From Candidatus Arsenophonus triatominarum (lineage in GTDB: Bacteria; Pseudomonadota; Gammaproteobacteria; Enterobacterales; Enterobacteriaceae), in assembly GCF_001640365.1 (NCBI RefSeq), contig NZ_LWMI01000017.1, positions 79,487 through 143,486 of the forward strand: a DNA stretch of 64,000 nt. The letters run 5' to 3'. How positions within the stretch are numbered: position 1 is the stretch's first letter; each line of letters begins with the position of its first letter. The translations under genes were made by a program, and so were the position numbers. The notes below the pieces were generated by a model. That model was not told where the DNA came from. It searched no databases and worked only from the letters and a program-made list of their open reading frames with translations. Positions 29,921 through 40,619 of the stretch are shown here, in pieces.

Positions 29921-30183
29921 GTAGTGTTCAAAAATCTGTGTCATATCTTAAACTCAAAAAAAAGAGGTATGACATATGAGAAATCAATCATTTAATTTTG
30001 ATGAAGCGTTGAAGCAATTACAATCAGGTAAAAATTTACTCGGTACGGATGGAATACTCACACCACTCATAAAACAGCTGACCGAAGCTGCCCTGCAGGC
30101 AGAAATAGAACACTACCTATCGACAACGTCAATCGATACGCGTAAAAATGGCTATACTCGAAAAACGGTTAAATCGACATATA
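29921..30183 (+). mobile_element. IS256-family 5' fragment
   Basis: Left end GTAGTGTTCAAAAATCTGTG and the first 68 transposase codons (MRNQSFNFDEALKQLQSGKN ... NGYTRKTVKST), cut by IS630-D. Confidence 0.82.
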
Positions 30184-31065
30184 TAGCTAGGCGACTTAAT
30201 TTTGATTACAAGGTGTGTTATGAGTTATACAATTGATTTTCGACGTAAAGTAATATCTGTAAGGAAAGCCGAAGGTTTAACAATTCGAGAAACTGCGAAA
30301 CAATTCCGTATTGGAAAAGCGTCTTTAGTACGTTGGCTTAAACGACCAGAGCCAAAAAATTCAACGCCACGTAAGAGGAAGCTCGATAAAAATGCTTTAG
30401 CAAAAGATGTGGAACAGTATCCAGATGCTTACCAAAAGGAACGGGCAGAGCGATTCGGTGTTTGTAAAAAGACTATTTGGCAATCCCTTAAAAAGCTGGG
30501 ATTAACCTATAAAAAAAAACTCTATTCCATCCAAAAACCAACGAAAGCGACAGGCTGGCACATCAGCAAAAAAGACAACAGTATGAAAAAAAAGATAAAT
30601 CTGTTGTTTTTATTGATGAAAGTGGTTTTTCACATGACACTCCACGAACTCACGGCTATTCCCCAAAAGGTCACCGTTGTTTTGGCCTGAAAAACTGGGG
30701 TGCTAAGGGAAGAACAAATGTTATTGGCGCTTTATTGGGAACAACCCTTTTTGCTATCGGATTATTTGATTGCAATATTAACCGTGATGTTTTTTATGTT
30801 TGGATCACAAAAATATTGCTCCCAGAACTTCCTGAAAATTCTGTTATTTTTATGGACAACGCTAGCTTTCACAAAGGTAAGAATATTGAACAGGCAATTA
30901 TAAACGCAGGACACCAGATAGAATATTTGCCTGTGTATTCACCAGATTTAAATCCTATAGAACATAAATGGTCTCAAGCTAAACGTAAAAAGATGGAAAC
31001 AGGATGCACTATCGATGACCTGTTTTTAATACATATGCTGTAATCAAAATTAAGTCGCCTAGCTA
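30184..31065 (+). mobile_element. IS630-family element D (882 bp, 9-A variant)
   Basis: As the other copies, but the first homopolymer has 9 A (~30511), making the upstream frame run to 30690 in a third frame (…KKLYSIQKPTKATGWHISKK). DDE part at 30735-31043 unchanged. Confidence 0.88.
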
Positions 31066-31200
31066 TATAAATAGACAAAATCTTATAAATTAAAAGCAAC
31101 TTATTGTAATTTAAACAAATTTATACGTTTTAGTAACTTGCAAATTAACCATTGCTTTTAAGCCATTTCTGGAATTTTATATGCCTGTGCGAAACTCGTG
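31066..31200. repeat. MITE-A, one end lost at IS630-D
   Basis: From TATAAATAGACAAAATC to GTGCGAAACTCGTG. The other third is absent, so the join to IS630 is a deletion product rather than simple insertion. Confidence 0.8.
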
Positions 31201-31342
31201 TCGTAAAGAACTTATGGCACGTCACCATGATCTGGCTTGTTTGCGGTGGTGATAAAAACTCACGACAGGGTAGATCTATCCTTTTGTTCAAAATTGATTA
31301 ATAATTAATCGTTTTTTAACCATCTATTCCGTTCCTTATCTC
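31201..31342 (+). mobile_element. IS91-like 3' end fragment
   Basis: Last transposase codons (RKELMARHHDLACLRW, then TGA in place of Arg) and the following 90 bp of the element. Confidence 0.75.
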
Positions 31343-32362
<1,020 letters not shown>

Positions 32363-32435
32363 TTCGGCACCTATAAAAATTATGAGGTAAGCATATCACC
32401 TCAACTTAGGTGGCCAAATTTAGTATGCCACTACA

Positions 32436-32494
32436 CTTTCTGTATTTTGATCATTACTACTGACCCAAATGTAGCCAACATTTTCTCCAGCCAT
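32436..32494 (-). pseudogene. Serine recombinase N-terminal fragment
   Basis: MAGENVGYIWVSSNDQNTER, matching the catalytic-serine motif of resolvases (GYIRVSS.DQNT.RQ), with Trp in place of the conserved Arg. Cut by IS3 after 20 codons. Confidence 0.6.
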
Positions 32495-32654
32495 ATTTTT
32501 ACCTTAACTTTCAATCTATGTCATATTGAAATCTAAAATTTAAATATGAATACGTCAATTAATTAACTTGAAAACTCTAATATGACATAAATAGCTGGTT
32601 ACATAAATTTCATGTTAGGGTGTAGTCAAAACGTGAAAATATTCAAAAACGACA

Positions 32655-32811
32655 TTAACTTTTTTTGAGCTTCATCAAAATCCAATAAGCCACTGCAGCC
32701 ATCAGAATAGAATTCAAAGAAGGGATGCCCAAGTTGAAGAATACGCCGACAAGAGTGCCAAAAATCCAAGCAAAAATAGCAGACCAGCCAATTAATGGAG
32801 TCTCTAAGAGA
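32655..32811 (-). pseudogene. NCS1-type permease C-terminal fragment
   Basis: Minus strand: TPLIGWSAIFAWIFGTLVGV then FFNLGIPSLNSILMAAVAYW and ILMKLKKS-stop. Two hydrophobic helices around GIP.LN.. resemble the end of nucleobase/thiazole permeases (CodB/CytX-like). Cut at 32812 by MITE-A. Confidence 0.45.
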
Positions 32812-33002
32812 CACGAGTTTCGCACAGGCATATAAAATTCCAGAAATGGCTTAAAAGCAATGGTTAATTTGCAAGTTACTAAAACGTATAAATTTGTTTA
32901 AATTACAATAGGTTGATTTTAATTTATAAGATTTTGTCTATTTATATATTATGCTGAATTAAACTTAAAAATAGAGCGTTTTTTATTGGTGCGAAACTCG
33001 TG
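32812..33002. repeat. MITE-A
   Basis: Full-length copy with both CACGAGTTTCGCAC ends, inserted in the permease remnant. Confidence 0.88.
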
Positions 33003-33039
33003 TCTGGGCTGGAAGTAAGCCAGTGATGGAGGTCGTAGT

Positions 33040-33134
33040 ATGAGTACTTCGAAGTAAAGCAGATTGAAAAATATCGTGATTTAACCCCTCATCAGCGTGC
33101 TCGAATCCTCAATACAGTTGGGAGTGCAGCATGA
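33040..33134 (+). pseudogene. Small ORF upstream of LuxR-type regulator, copy 1
   Basis: ATGAGTACTTCGAAG, then a frame break, then KQIEKYRDLTPHQRARILNT (VGSAA-stop). The stop overlaps the regulator ATG (ATGA). Equivalent intact gene at 45600-45739 (LTTRQREYLQRIGGAA). Confidence 0.5.
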
Positions 33135-33430
33135 AATCTAAAATGTATGAATTTTGCCGACGCACAACTGTCCCCTGTGGTTTTGCAGACAGCGAAGGGG
33201 AAATTAAGACCAATGCAGAAATGGCAGATTTGTTAGGTCTAAATATAGATACGCCTGAAATGGTGGCTTTATTAGAGAAAATCCATACTGAAAAATTGCC
33301 GTTTTCTTTGGTGTGCAATTTGCCGTTTGATTACAATAAATTGTCTAAAGTTTGGCAATTCCATTTTTTACCGCTTTTTGGTTGGGCAGGGGTATTAAAC
33401 AATTTTAAGCAGAAACGTTTTTGTTCTTAG
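33131..33430 (+). pseudogene. PAS-type LuxR-family regulator, HTH lost
   Basis: 99 residues: MKSKMYEFCRRTTVPCGFAD (SEGEIKTNAEM), then LPFSLVCNLPFDYNKLSKVW (QFHFLPLFGW), the sensor part of a regulator. The homologue at 45736-46181 continues into a LuxR-type HTH (KEWEVLFF..QRLSSKEIARR). Here the sequence diverges after GWAG and stops, so the DNA-binding domain is missing. Translationally coupled to the small upstream ORF. Confidence 0.6.
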
Positions 33431-33485
33431 TTAGGAAATTGAATCGTTCTTGGTTTGTTTAAATGATTTGTTAGAGTTAAGCTCC

Positions 33486-33600
33486 TTAACTACCTAAAAT
33501 GCAAAATTTTACTACGTAGTAAAGTTAATTAACTAGGGTAGTAAATCTGATTAACTACCATGTGGTTAATTTTTATAAAAAAGATTAATTTTTAACTACG
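33486..33600. promoter_or_regulatory. Iteron-like TTAACTAC repeats upstream of winged-helix gene
   Basis: TTAACTACC at 33486 and 33551, TTAACTAGG at 33529 and TTAACTACG at 33592. Start-to-start steps are 43, 22 and 41 bp, about two, one and two 21-bp units, so the sites face the same side of the helix. Palindromes ACTACGTAGT (33511) and GTTAATTAAC (33524) lie among them. Candidate operator or replication iterons. Confidence 0.5.
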
Positions 33601-33636
33601 GCTTGTTATTATCTCCTTAGATTGAGGAGTGACTTG

Positions 33637-33951
33637 ATGAAGCCAAAAAGGAGCCAGTACGATCTAATGCACCTTCTTTTTGAAGCAATGAGAAAAGCAA
33701 AATTGAAGCCTAATCAAAGGCTGGTTTTATTAGGACTATTCAGATTTATGAATGGTGATGGTTTTTGTTACCTTTCATACAATGCACTCATTGATGAAAC
33801 TGGTTTAACTAGACCTACGATAGCAAAAACTATTAAAGAATTAGCTGAGTTAGATTGGCTTTCATTTGAAAGTGGTAACTCAATTAAAAGCAATTATTAT
33901 CAATTGGACTTAAAGAAGTTAGGTTTGAAAGATAATTCATCTAATTTTTAA
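33637..33951 (+). CDS. Winged-helix DNA-binding protein (phage/plasmid type)
   Basis: 104 residues from the ATG at 33637, which has a good ribosome site (GAGGAGTGACTTG). Residues ~10-85 form a winged helix: LHLLFEAMRKAKLKPNQRLV, GFCYLSYNALIDETGLTRPT (recognition-helix region), IAKTIKELAELDWLSFESGN. Such small proteins occur in plasmid replication regions and prophages as Rep accessory factors or regulators. No Rep catalytic domain is present. Iteron-like repeats lie directly upstream. Intact. Confidence 0.6.
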   Translation: MKPKRSQYDLMHLLFEAMRKAKLKPNQRLVLLGLFRFMNGDGFCYLSYNALIDETGLTRPTIAKTIKELAELDWLSFESGNSIKSNYYQLDLKKLGLKDNSSNF

Positions 33952-34145
33952 GGTTTATCTAAAAAGGAAGAGAGATAATCAGTTAAAAGAATTCGAGGGC
34001 GTTTAATGACCCAAAAAGAAGCCGAAGCAGGTGGATATAGATGGGTTGGTGATATAACCGGTAAATAAATTATTTCGCTACCCCGATGGGCTCGAATCCC
34101 AGCGAGGCAGCTAACCCAAAACCTAAACCAACTAGGAATTGAGCT

Positions 34146-34313
34146 ATGCGAAATAGTACCTTCCGTGTGCTTGTCTGTGAAGCACCAAAACAAATCATTG
34201 AACTTTTTGCTCAAAGTTCACACAATTTAACCGCTTCGCCAGCGGGCCAGAATTCTCAAGAGAGTTGGGGGTGCTGTATGAAATCCGAGATGATTAAATG
34301 CTTTGCTTTTTGA
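34146..34313 (+). pseudogene. Small ORF plus LuxR-type regulator start, copy 3
   Basis: MRNSTFRVLVCEAPKQIIEL..., where frame 2 near the end reads LRQRARILKRVGGAV-stop overlapping ATGA, then MKSEMIK. This is the same cassette as at 33040-33430 and 45600-46181, with a frameshift fusing the small ORF to the regulator start. Only seven regulator codons remain. Confidence 0.45.
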
Positions 34314-34396
34314 GTAGTGGTTTTCGAGTGACCGTGTTCTCTGTTATTTCCGGTTATCTTCCGCTTCCTCGCCCGTTCGCTCGCGTTGCTCGATGT

Positions 34397-34497
34397 ATAA
34401 GAAATTAATACCCGAAATGGTTACTCATTAACCTGCGCCATGATGAAATCCTTTTTATTTTCTTCTAAATTTTGCCAAAATTATGTTGAAGGTTGAG
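34397..34497 (-). mobile_element. IS91-like end fragment
   Basis: TATAAGAAATTAATACCCG terminus and 80 bp beyond; no coding part. Confidence 0.7.
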
Positions 34498-35689
34498 GTG
34501 CTGCTCAGTCAGCCATTATTCGCTACATAACCCACTACTATAAAATAGTTGCTGAATAGAGAGTTGCATTTTTTGTCACGCTATAGACAATAAAAAGAGG
34601 TTTAACTTAGAAAATAACGGTTTGAAATGATCAACAAAGAGCGGTTGTTACGAGATAATCGTTTATGTAAAGCAATCATTGGATTATCAGTCGAAGAATT
34701 GAAAAATTTAGCCGCTGAATTTTCAGCTTGTTATTTGATTTATCGGAAAAAGAATCGAAAAGATCACGAGCGGCAAATGGGTGCAGGGCAGAAAGGATTT
34801 ATCCCAACCCCATTAGATAAACTGCTTTTTATTTTATTGTATTTAAAATGTTATCCGACCTATGATTTGCAAGGACTTCTTTTTGGTTTAGATAGAACAC
34901 GGGTATGTCGCTGGGTAAAAATATTATTGCCGGTTTTAGAGATGACCTTGGGGCGAGAATGTGTTTTGCCCGCTCGTCAAATTCGCTCTGCTGAGGAATT
35001 TTTTCGCGCCTTTCCTTGGAGTTAAAGACGTCTTTATTGATGGGACAGAGCGACCTGTCCAAAAGCCTAAGAATCTGCGTCGGCGAAAAAAAATGTATTC
35101 GGGAAAGAAAAGACAGACCACTCGAAAAGGGCTTATTATGACTGACGAAACGAGGAAAATTGGATTTATCCCCATGATCAAAAATGGGCGCCGTCACGAT
35201 AAACGCTTACTCGATAAAGTCGATATAATTCGCCATATTCCCCCTGAGGTAACCATCTGGGCCGATACCGGTTTTCAAGGTATAGATAAACAGCATCCTA
35301 ATACACAAATCCCAAAAAAAGGAACTCGAAAAAGACCTTTATCGCCTGAACAAAAACAAGAAAATAAAATAATCTCGGGCATCCGTATTACGGTTGAACA
35401 CGCCATCGCGGGTATCAAGCGCCTCGGTTGTATGACCCAAATTTTACGGAATCGTAGACCCTTTATTGATGATACCTTTTTACTCCTTAGTGCCGGTCTT
35501 TGGAATTTCCATCTCAGAACAGCCTAAAATTTACTTCAATCACCGAAATACCCTTATTTCACTATTAAGCAACACGCTTTATAGCGATATAAGACCTCAC
35601 TGGTATAACGGTGGATTAACGCCAAACGAATCAGAGCGACTGTTCCGTGAACAGTCAGGTAGGGTGGCCAATTTTAGTTGACCACTACA
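34498..35689 (+). mobile_element. IS3-family 3' tail, split by IS5
   Basis: 34498-34542 and 35580-35689 together encode the OrfB tail ([20 protein letters not shown] ... VANFS) and the right end GACCACTACA. IS5 lies between with a TATA/TA-type duplication. Confidence 0.8.
34543..35579 (+). mobile_element. IS5-family element, frameshifted transposase
   Basis: 1037-bp copy differing from the intact ones by one extra T near 35016 (CCTTGG for CCTGG), which shifts the frame after RAFP. ORFs 34627-35025 and 34961-35527 result. Inactive in cis. Confidence 0.88.
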
Positions 35690-36311
35690 CATCATTGGTT
35701 GAGCGTTCTGACTGACTTACATAACCGTGGTATACAAGATATTTTAATCGCTTGTGTTGACGGATTAAAAGGGTTTCCAGAAGCGATAGCCAGTATTTTC
35801 CCGCAGACAGAGTTCAGCTATGCGTAGTTCATCAAATTCGCAATAGCTTACGTTATATTGCCAGTAAAGACCAAAAAGCCTTTATGGCTGATTTAAAGCC
35901 GGTTTATCGTGCAGATACTAAAGCGGCTGCTGAGCTTGCCCTTGATGAACTGGAAACGAAATGGGGTGAAAAATACCCGATAGTGCTATAATCCTGGCGA
36001 AGTAAATGGGAGTTGCTCAGTGCTTATTTTCGATACCCTAAAGCCATTAGAAAACCCATTTATACGACCAATGCAGTAGAGGCGGTTCATCGGCAGTTTA
36101 GGATATTAACTAAAACCAAAGGGGCTTTTCCTAATGAAAACAGCTTATTAAAATTACTCTATATTGGCATCAATCAGGTATCCAACAAATGGACTATGCC
36201 GATTAGTAACTGGGCGTTAACCATTGCTCAATTGTCCATCTATTTTAAAGGGCGCCTAGATGGTATAATCAAAATATAAAATCCCCTGACACAGAATTAT
36301 AAACACCCTCT
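35690..36311 (+). mobile_element. IS256-family 3' half
   Basis: From LTDLHNRGIQDILIACVDGL (second catalytic Asp) through YTTNAVEAVHRQFRILTKTK to the right end AATTATAAACACCCTC, with a TAG at 35989 and frameshifts. Confidence 0.8.
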
Positions 36312-36346
36312 ATACTTTTTCTTTTTCCATTAAAGATGTTATGGAT

Positions 36347-36410
36347 CAAGATGGTCGCCTATGGCGACGACTTGTCATTGTTTGTTAATACTGGTATAAC
36401 CCGATACCTA
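36347..36410 (-). mobile_element. IS91-like end fragment
   Basis: AAGATGGTCGCCTATGGCGA then CGACTTGTCATTG, the element end also seen at 38719, 39700 and 49720. Confidence 0.65.
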
Positions 36411-36561
36411 CACGCGTTTCGCACCAATAAAAAAAGCTCTATTTTTAAGTTTAATTCAGCATAATATATAAATAAACAAAATCTTATAAATTAAAAGCAA
36501 CTTATTGTAATTTAAACAAATTTATACGTTTTAGTAACTTGCAAATTAACCATTGCTTTTA
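36411..36561. repeat. MITE-A, truncated
   Basis: Begins CACGCGTTTCGCACC; the distal ~40 bp are missing. Confidence 0.78.
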
Positions 36562-36602
36562 AAGATTAATAAAAAGGGTGGTATATCTGCCCAGTTATTT
36601 TA

Positions 36603-36899
36603 TTATTTATCTTTTCGTGGTTTATTTCTTTTAAAATCAGCAAGACTAATGACGGGTGCTTTTCTTTTTTTCTTTTTGCGTGGTTTTATAACCGGAATAT
36701 TATTGTCATAAATAAACATGACAGATTTGTCATTTTCGCTCCTAATTTCAATCTTATTAAAATTAATATCTTCACCGTGAAAATAAAGATTAACGCCGGA
36801 GAGAAATTCAATGTCATAAAATTGCAATTCCTCAATCGTTTCACAAATTGCCTTCCTAAGACTTTGTTTATTCCATCGTCCCGTAAATTTTATTCTCAT
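36603..36899 (-). CDS. Unrecognised basic protein
   Basis: 98 residues: MRIKFTGRWNKQSLRKAICE, an acidic/aromatic middle (FYDIEFLSGVNLYFHGEDIN) and a very basic tail (KPRKKKKRKAPVISLADFKR). No family recognised. Its start overlaps the end of the transglycosylase frame by ~32 bp, so the two were probably co-transcribed. Intact, but the upstream gene is destroyed. Confidence 0.5.
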   Translation of the reverse strand: MRIKFTGRWNKQSLRKAICETIEELQFYDIEFLSGVNLYFHGEDINFNKIEIRSENDKSVMFIYDNNIPVIKPRKKKKRKAPVISLADFKRNKPRKDK

Positions 36900-37074
36900 T
36901 CATTTTTTCCGATTTTATTTTCTGATAATGTTGATAAATTTTTCTGGCATAGTGGTAACGATTTTTAATTGATGTATTAGTATTTCTTATTCCAGAATTA
37001 TACATGCCAACGGCTAGCCAATTTTTGCCGTAGATAGCAAAATTACGACTTAAAATCATTGCACCAAGATGAAT

Positions 37075-37267
37075 GCACGCGTTTCGCACCAATAAAAAAA
37101 CGCTCTATTTTTAAGTTTGATTTAGCATAATATATAAATAGACAAAATCTTATAAATTAAAAGCAAATTATTGTAATTTAAACAAATTTATACGTTTTAG
37201 TAACTTGCAAATTAACCATTGCTTTTAAGCCATTTCTGGAATTTTATATGCCTGTGCGAAACTCGTG
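37075..37267. repeat. MITE-A in the transglycosylase gene
   Basis: Full-length copy; GAATG / GAATA flanks form a near-perfect 5-bp duplication. Confidence 0.85.
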
Positions 37268-37298
37268 GAATATTTAAACAAGGATGATTTATTAAGTT

Positions 37299-37543
37299 AA
37301 CCTGAGTTCGGGATAAGGATCTTAATTTTTTATCACATATTCAAATAGTTAATTTAAAATAATTACATAAAACAGTATTAATTTTGTTTTTTTTCATGAT
37401 TTTAGTAGAGAAAAATAGCTTCTTTTTTAACCTGCTATCACTAAGAATTTTTCTTCTTTTTTATCTCATTGATTTTCAAATATTTTTTGATAAATCGGCT
37501 ATTTTTATTTTCTCGCAACTATCGCTTATCCCGAACTCAGGTT
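37299..37543. repeat. MITE-D (245 bp) with AAGTT duplication
   Basis: 19-bp perfect terminal inverted repeat AACCTGAGTTCGGGATAAG and 5-bp target duplication AAGTT (37294-37298, 37544-37548). No coding capacity. Probably mobilised by an IS4-superfamily transposase; a solo end is at 20580-20598 near an IS701-like remnant. Confidence 0.8.
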
Positions 37544-37809
37544 AAGTTACTTTCAGTTAACGAGGGGTATTCATGTTTAATGGCGTTAAAAGTTTTGGTA
37601 TTAATCTGCATAACACCTAAATCGAGTGAGCCATCTTTATTTTTGTTTTTTGCATGGGGATTAAAGTTGGATTCTTGCCAGGCAATGGCTCTTAAATAAT
37701 CGGGGGCTATTTGATAATAACTTCCGGCTTTATCAAAACAATCGGCAAGCGAGAATTTTGAGATAACAAGACAAAATAGCAACATTAAAATTTTTTTCTT
37801 CATCACCAT

Positions 37810-38412
37810 ATTCTTTATTTAATGATGAGCAAGAAGGAAATATTTTAAACCTGCCTAGCTTCCCCGTTTATTGTTTTAAACCAGAACAATTAGGCATATT
37901 GTCGCCCCTATAAAGCAAAAGAATTTTTTAAAAATATTCCAATAAACATTTCCAATTTTACCTACCTCAATCCGCTTTTTCTACCACTAACCACACATCA
38001 CACGCAAAATATTTATTTTAACTATATGAAATATAATATTTTTTATTAAACTATTTATATGTCTTTATGAATTTTGACATTAAAAAATGGCATAAACATA
38101 CTATTTGCCAACTAATTGTTATTTAAGAAAAGAATACATTTAGATTCTTTTCGTGGTTTATTTGCCATCTATATGATTTTTATTTATTTTTTTCTTAAAA
38201 CTATATTGATGATATTAATTATATGTAAAAAATCAACATGATGGCAATTGCCATTAAAAATTGATTGTTTATTCAAAACGCCAGCGTTTGACATTGTTTT
38301 ATCTAATTGATTTTTATCTATTTTTATTATAAAAACATCAAAAGATGGCAAAGGCCAGCAATTAATGGCATAACATTTCTTTAAATATTTGTAAATTTAA
38401 TTTTGAATATTA
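37810..38412. promoter_or_regulatory. AT-rich region with ATGGCA motifs
   Basis: 600 bp without a gene. ATGGCA/TGCCAT occurs at 38087, 38105 (partial), 38163, 38241-38254 (perfect 14-bp palindrome ATGGCAATTGCCAT), 38345 and 38375. It lies upstream of an RHH-type DNA-binding protein remnant, so it may be that protein's operator or a plasmid oriT/par site. Confidence 0.4.
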
Positions 38413-38718
38413 ATGATGATTCCTGAAGATTATAAAGTTACTGTACGTATTCCTAAATCGGTTGTCGATGTTATTGATGCTATTTCTGAAAAAAGGATTA
38501 ATGATGGTGAAGGAAAATAATCCTGTAATCGAACAGCAATTGCATTAGAAATGCTTAAATTAGGCTGTCGTATTATGAAAATATAGATAAAGATTCTAAT
38601 GAAACACCTTCTATTTCTGTCGATGATAAATTAGCGTTAATTGCTGAATCTGTTTTAAAAGAATACTTTACAAATACTATTTTTCTCGGTGGTCGCGGTG
38701 ATATCGATAAAGCTAAAC
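38413..38718 (+). pseudogene. Plasmid-type ribbon-helix-helix protein remnant
   Basis: MMIPEDYKVTVRIPKSVVDV (IDAISEKRINDGEGK), an in-frame TAA, then CNRTAIALEMLKLGCRI, a one-base deletion, then ENIDKDSNETPSISVDDKLA and FLGGRGDIDKAK. The pattern V.V.IP..V.D...A....R..AI..ML..G suits RHH proteins of plasmid relaxosomes or partition. Cut by IS91-like sequence at 38719. Confidence 0.5.
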
Positions 38719-39773
38719 ATCAAGATGGTCGCCTATGGCGACGACTTGTCATTGCTTGTTAGTACTAGTATAACCCGATACCTATTGTCTCAATCTTTTG
38801 GTCCCTTTATATGTCACCGCATTTTAGTCATGTTTTTCAATTTGGTCAACGCTGGCTCAATTGGCTTAATCGCCAACCCCCTGATAGTGTCCGCACTGTT
38901 GTGATGGAAACCATGGTAAAGCGGCACTTCGCTTATGGGGTGGTCAATTTGGCGCTGTCCTAACCCTCAATGTAATTCTGAGAAACGGGTTAAATTTACC
39001 TGCAAAAGTCGAAGCTGCCCACATTGTGGCGTCAAAGCTTGCCTACAATGGATTAACAATACGCTAGCTTGGTTACCCGAAGCTCCTTGGCAGCACATCA
39101 CTTCTACCATGCCTTGTGAATATTGGCCTATTATTCGCGCCAACCGTTGGCTTCTCGGTGAGATGCCATTTTTGGTCTCGTCCCCAAGTATGGATGGCAG
39201 TGAAAACGCCCGGGGTGATATTGAGGTCACGGCAGATGGTTAATATCACATCAGCGGCTAATCGATTCATTTCACCGAGAAGCCAACGGTTGGCGCGAAT
39301 AATAGGCCAATATTCACAAGGCATGGTAGAAGTGATGTGCTGCCAAGGAGCTTCGGGTAACCAAGCTAGCGTATTGTTAATCCATTGTAGGCAAGCTTTG
39401 ACGCCACAATGTGGGCAGCTTCGACTTTTGCAGGTAAATTTAACCCGTTTCTCAGAATTACATTGAGGGTTAGGACAGCGCCAAATTGACCACCCCATAA
39501 GCGAAGTGCCGCTTTACCATGGTTTCCATCACAACAGTGCGGACACTATCAGGGGGTTGGCGATTAAGCCAATTGAGCCAGCGTTGACCAAATTGAAAAA
39601 CATGACTAAAACGCGGTGACATATAAAGGGACCAAAAGATTGAGACAATAGGTATCGGGTTATACCAGTACTAACAAGCAATGACAAGTCGTCGCCATAT
39701 GCGATCATCTTGAGCAATAATTCAATCCAAGAATTGAAAAAAATAGTTGGGGTTAGTTTGTTGGTCATCCTAT
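38719..39773. mobile_element. IS91-like head-to-head inverted pair
   Basis: 38719-39168 (plus) and 39168-39773 (minus) carry the same N-terminal transposase region (MGWSIWRCPNPQCNSEKRVK) in opposite directions, joined at the start of the Y2 core. It forms a ~450-bp palindrome. The minus half extends further (HTWGRDQKWH). Confidence 0.78.
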
Positions 39774-39964
39774 CACGAGTTTCGCACAGGCATTTAAAAT
39801 TCTAGAAATGGCTTAAAAGCAATGGTTAATTTGCAAGTTACTAAAACGTGTAAATTTGTTTAAATTACAATAAGTTGATTTTAATTTATAAGATTTTGTT
39901 TATTTATATATTATGCTGAATTAAACTTGAAAATAGAGCGTTTTTTATTGGTGCGAAACTTGTG
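39774..39964. repeat. MITE-A
   Basis: Full-length, slightly diverged copy (right end TTGTG). It replaces the coding part of an Rpn locus whose upstream region follows. Confidence 0.85.
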
Positions 39965-40078
39965 CCTATATCTTCAATAATTGCTCGCGTCGGATTGAAT
40001 TATGGCAAACAACCCCGTTATATTAAATACGCTATTTATTCATTACAATTCAGACATCATAAACCAGCCATACAAAAA
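39965..40078 (-). promoter_or_regulatory. Upstream region of a lost Rpn gene
   Basis: Reverse complement matches the DNA before the Rpn gene at 56119 (GCTATTTATTCATTAC, TTGCCATAATTC, ATTGAAGATAT). The coding sequence itself is absent. Confidence 0.45.
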
Positions 40079-40115
40079 CGCACCCTATCTCTTCAGGTGC
40101 GTTGAATTTTATGAC
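40079..40115 (+). terminator. Terminator-like hairpin
   Basis: AACGCACC...GGTGCGTT perfect 8-bp stem followed by GAATTTT; homologue of the hairpins beside other Rpn loci. Confidence 0.5.
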
Positions 40116-40346
40116 TAAAACAGAAAAACCGTTCAGAGTCGATTACAGCGCGTTTTAGAGGGTAATTTGCAGGTAACTTTGTCTTGATTTTCAAAAATTA
40201 TAAGATTTAACGATTTTTTAATTTCTGATAGATGTTCTTTGCTGTACAAAACCATTCGGTTTGGGGCAATCTATAGAATACCTGTACGAAAATAGTTAAA
40301 CTGTGTTTCATACAGGCATTTTAATTCGTACATGCTTTTTCGTCAG

Positions 40347-40619
40347 TTATTTGACCGCTTCTTTTAAAGTTTTACTGACTTTAAAACTGGGTACGTTTGC
40401 AGCAGCAATTTTGAGTGGTTCACCTGTTTTTGGGTTGCGTCCTTCTCTAGCAGCTCTTGGCTTCACTTGAAAACTACCGAAGCCGATGAGTTGTACGTCA
40501 TTTCCAGCTTTTAACTCTTCTGTCACGGTTTCAATGAATGCGTTAAGTGCTTTCTCTGAATCTTTTTTGGTTAAGTCGCTTTTTTCAGCGATTTGATTAA
40601 TGATTTCTGTTTTGTTCAT
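40347..40619 (-). CDS. HU-family DNA-binding protein
   Basis: 90 residues: MNKTEIINQIAEKSDLTKKD, dimer core, the HU signature GFGSFQVKPRAAREGRNPKT and the beta-arm GEPLKIAAANVPSFKVSKTL. Closest by eye to enterobacterial HupA/HupB, without the IHF-specific features. It binds DNA non-specifically and compacts it, and aids transposition and replication. CAGGC precedes the ATG. Plasmids also carry such genes; adjacency to replication-gene remnants allows either origin. Confidence 0.9.
   Translation of the reverse strand: MNKTEIINQIAEKSDLTKKDSEKALNAFIETVTEELKAGNDVQLIGFGSFQVKPRAAREGRNPKTGEPLKIAAANVPSFKVSKTLKEAVK

Larger units (their letters stand above)
36868..37809 (-). pseudogene. IagB/VirB1-type lytic transglycosylase, broken by two elements
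   Basis: The N-terminal part (37537-37809) has a signal peptide (KKKILMLLFCLVISKFSLAD), then YLRAIAWQESNFNP (catalytic Glu), DGSLDLGVMQINTKTF. It is interrupted by MITE-D (37299-37543) at ESNL. The frame continues INHPCLNI (37268-37293) to MITE-A (37075-37267), then HLGAMILSRNFAIYGKNWLA (VGMYNSG) to 36868. Splicing both out restores a ~155-residue protein of IagB/VirB1 type. Such enzymes open peptidoglycan for T3SS, pili or conjugation machinery; which one is unknown. Confidence 0.8.

Noticed and set aside
34076..34125. GGCTCGAATCCC resembles a tRNA T-loop
   Set aside because: No acceptor stem, D-arm or anticodon arm could be folded around it; taken as chance.
40111..40158. 15-codon ORF ending in the GATTACAGCGCGTTTTAG sequence
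   Set aside because: Too short, no ribosome site, and the similarity with other loci includes non-coding contexts.
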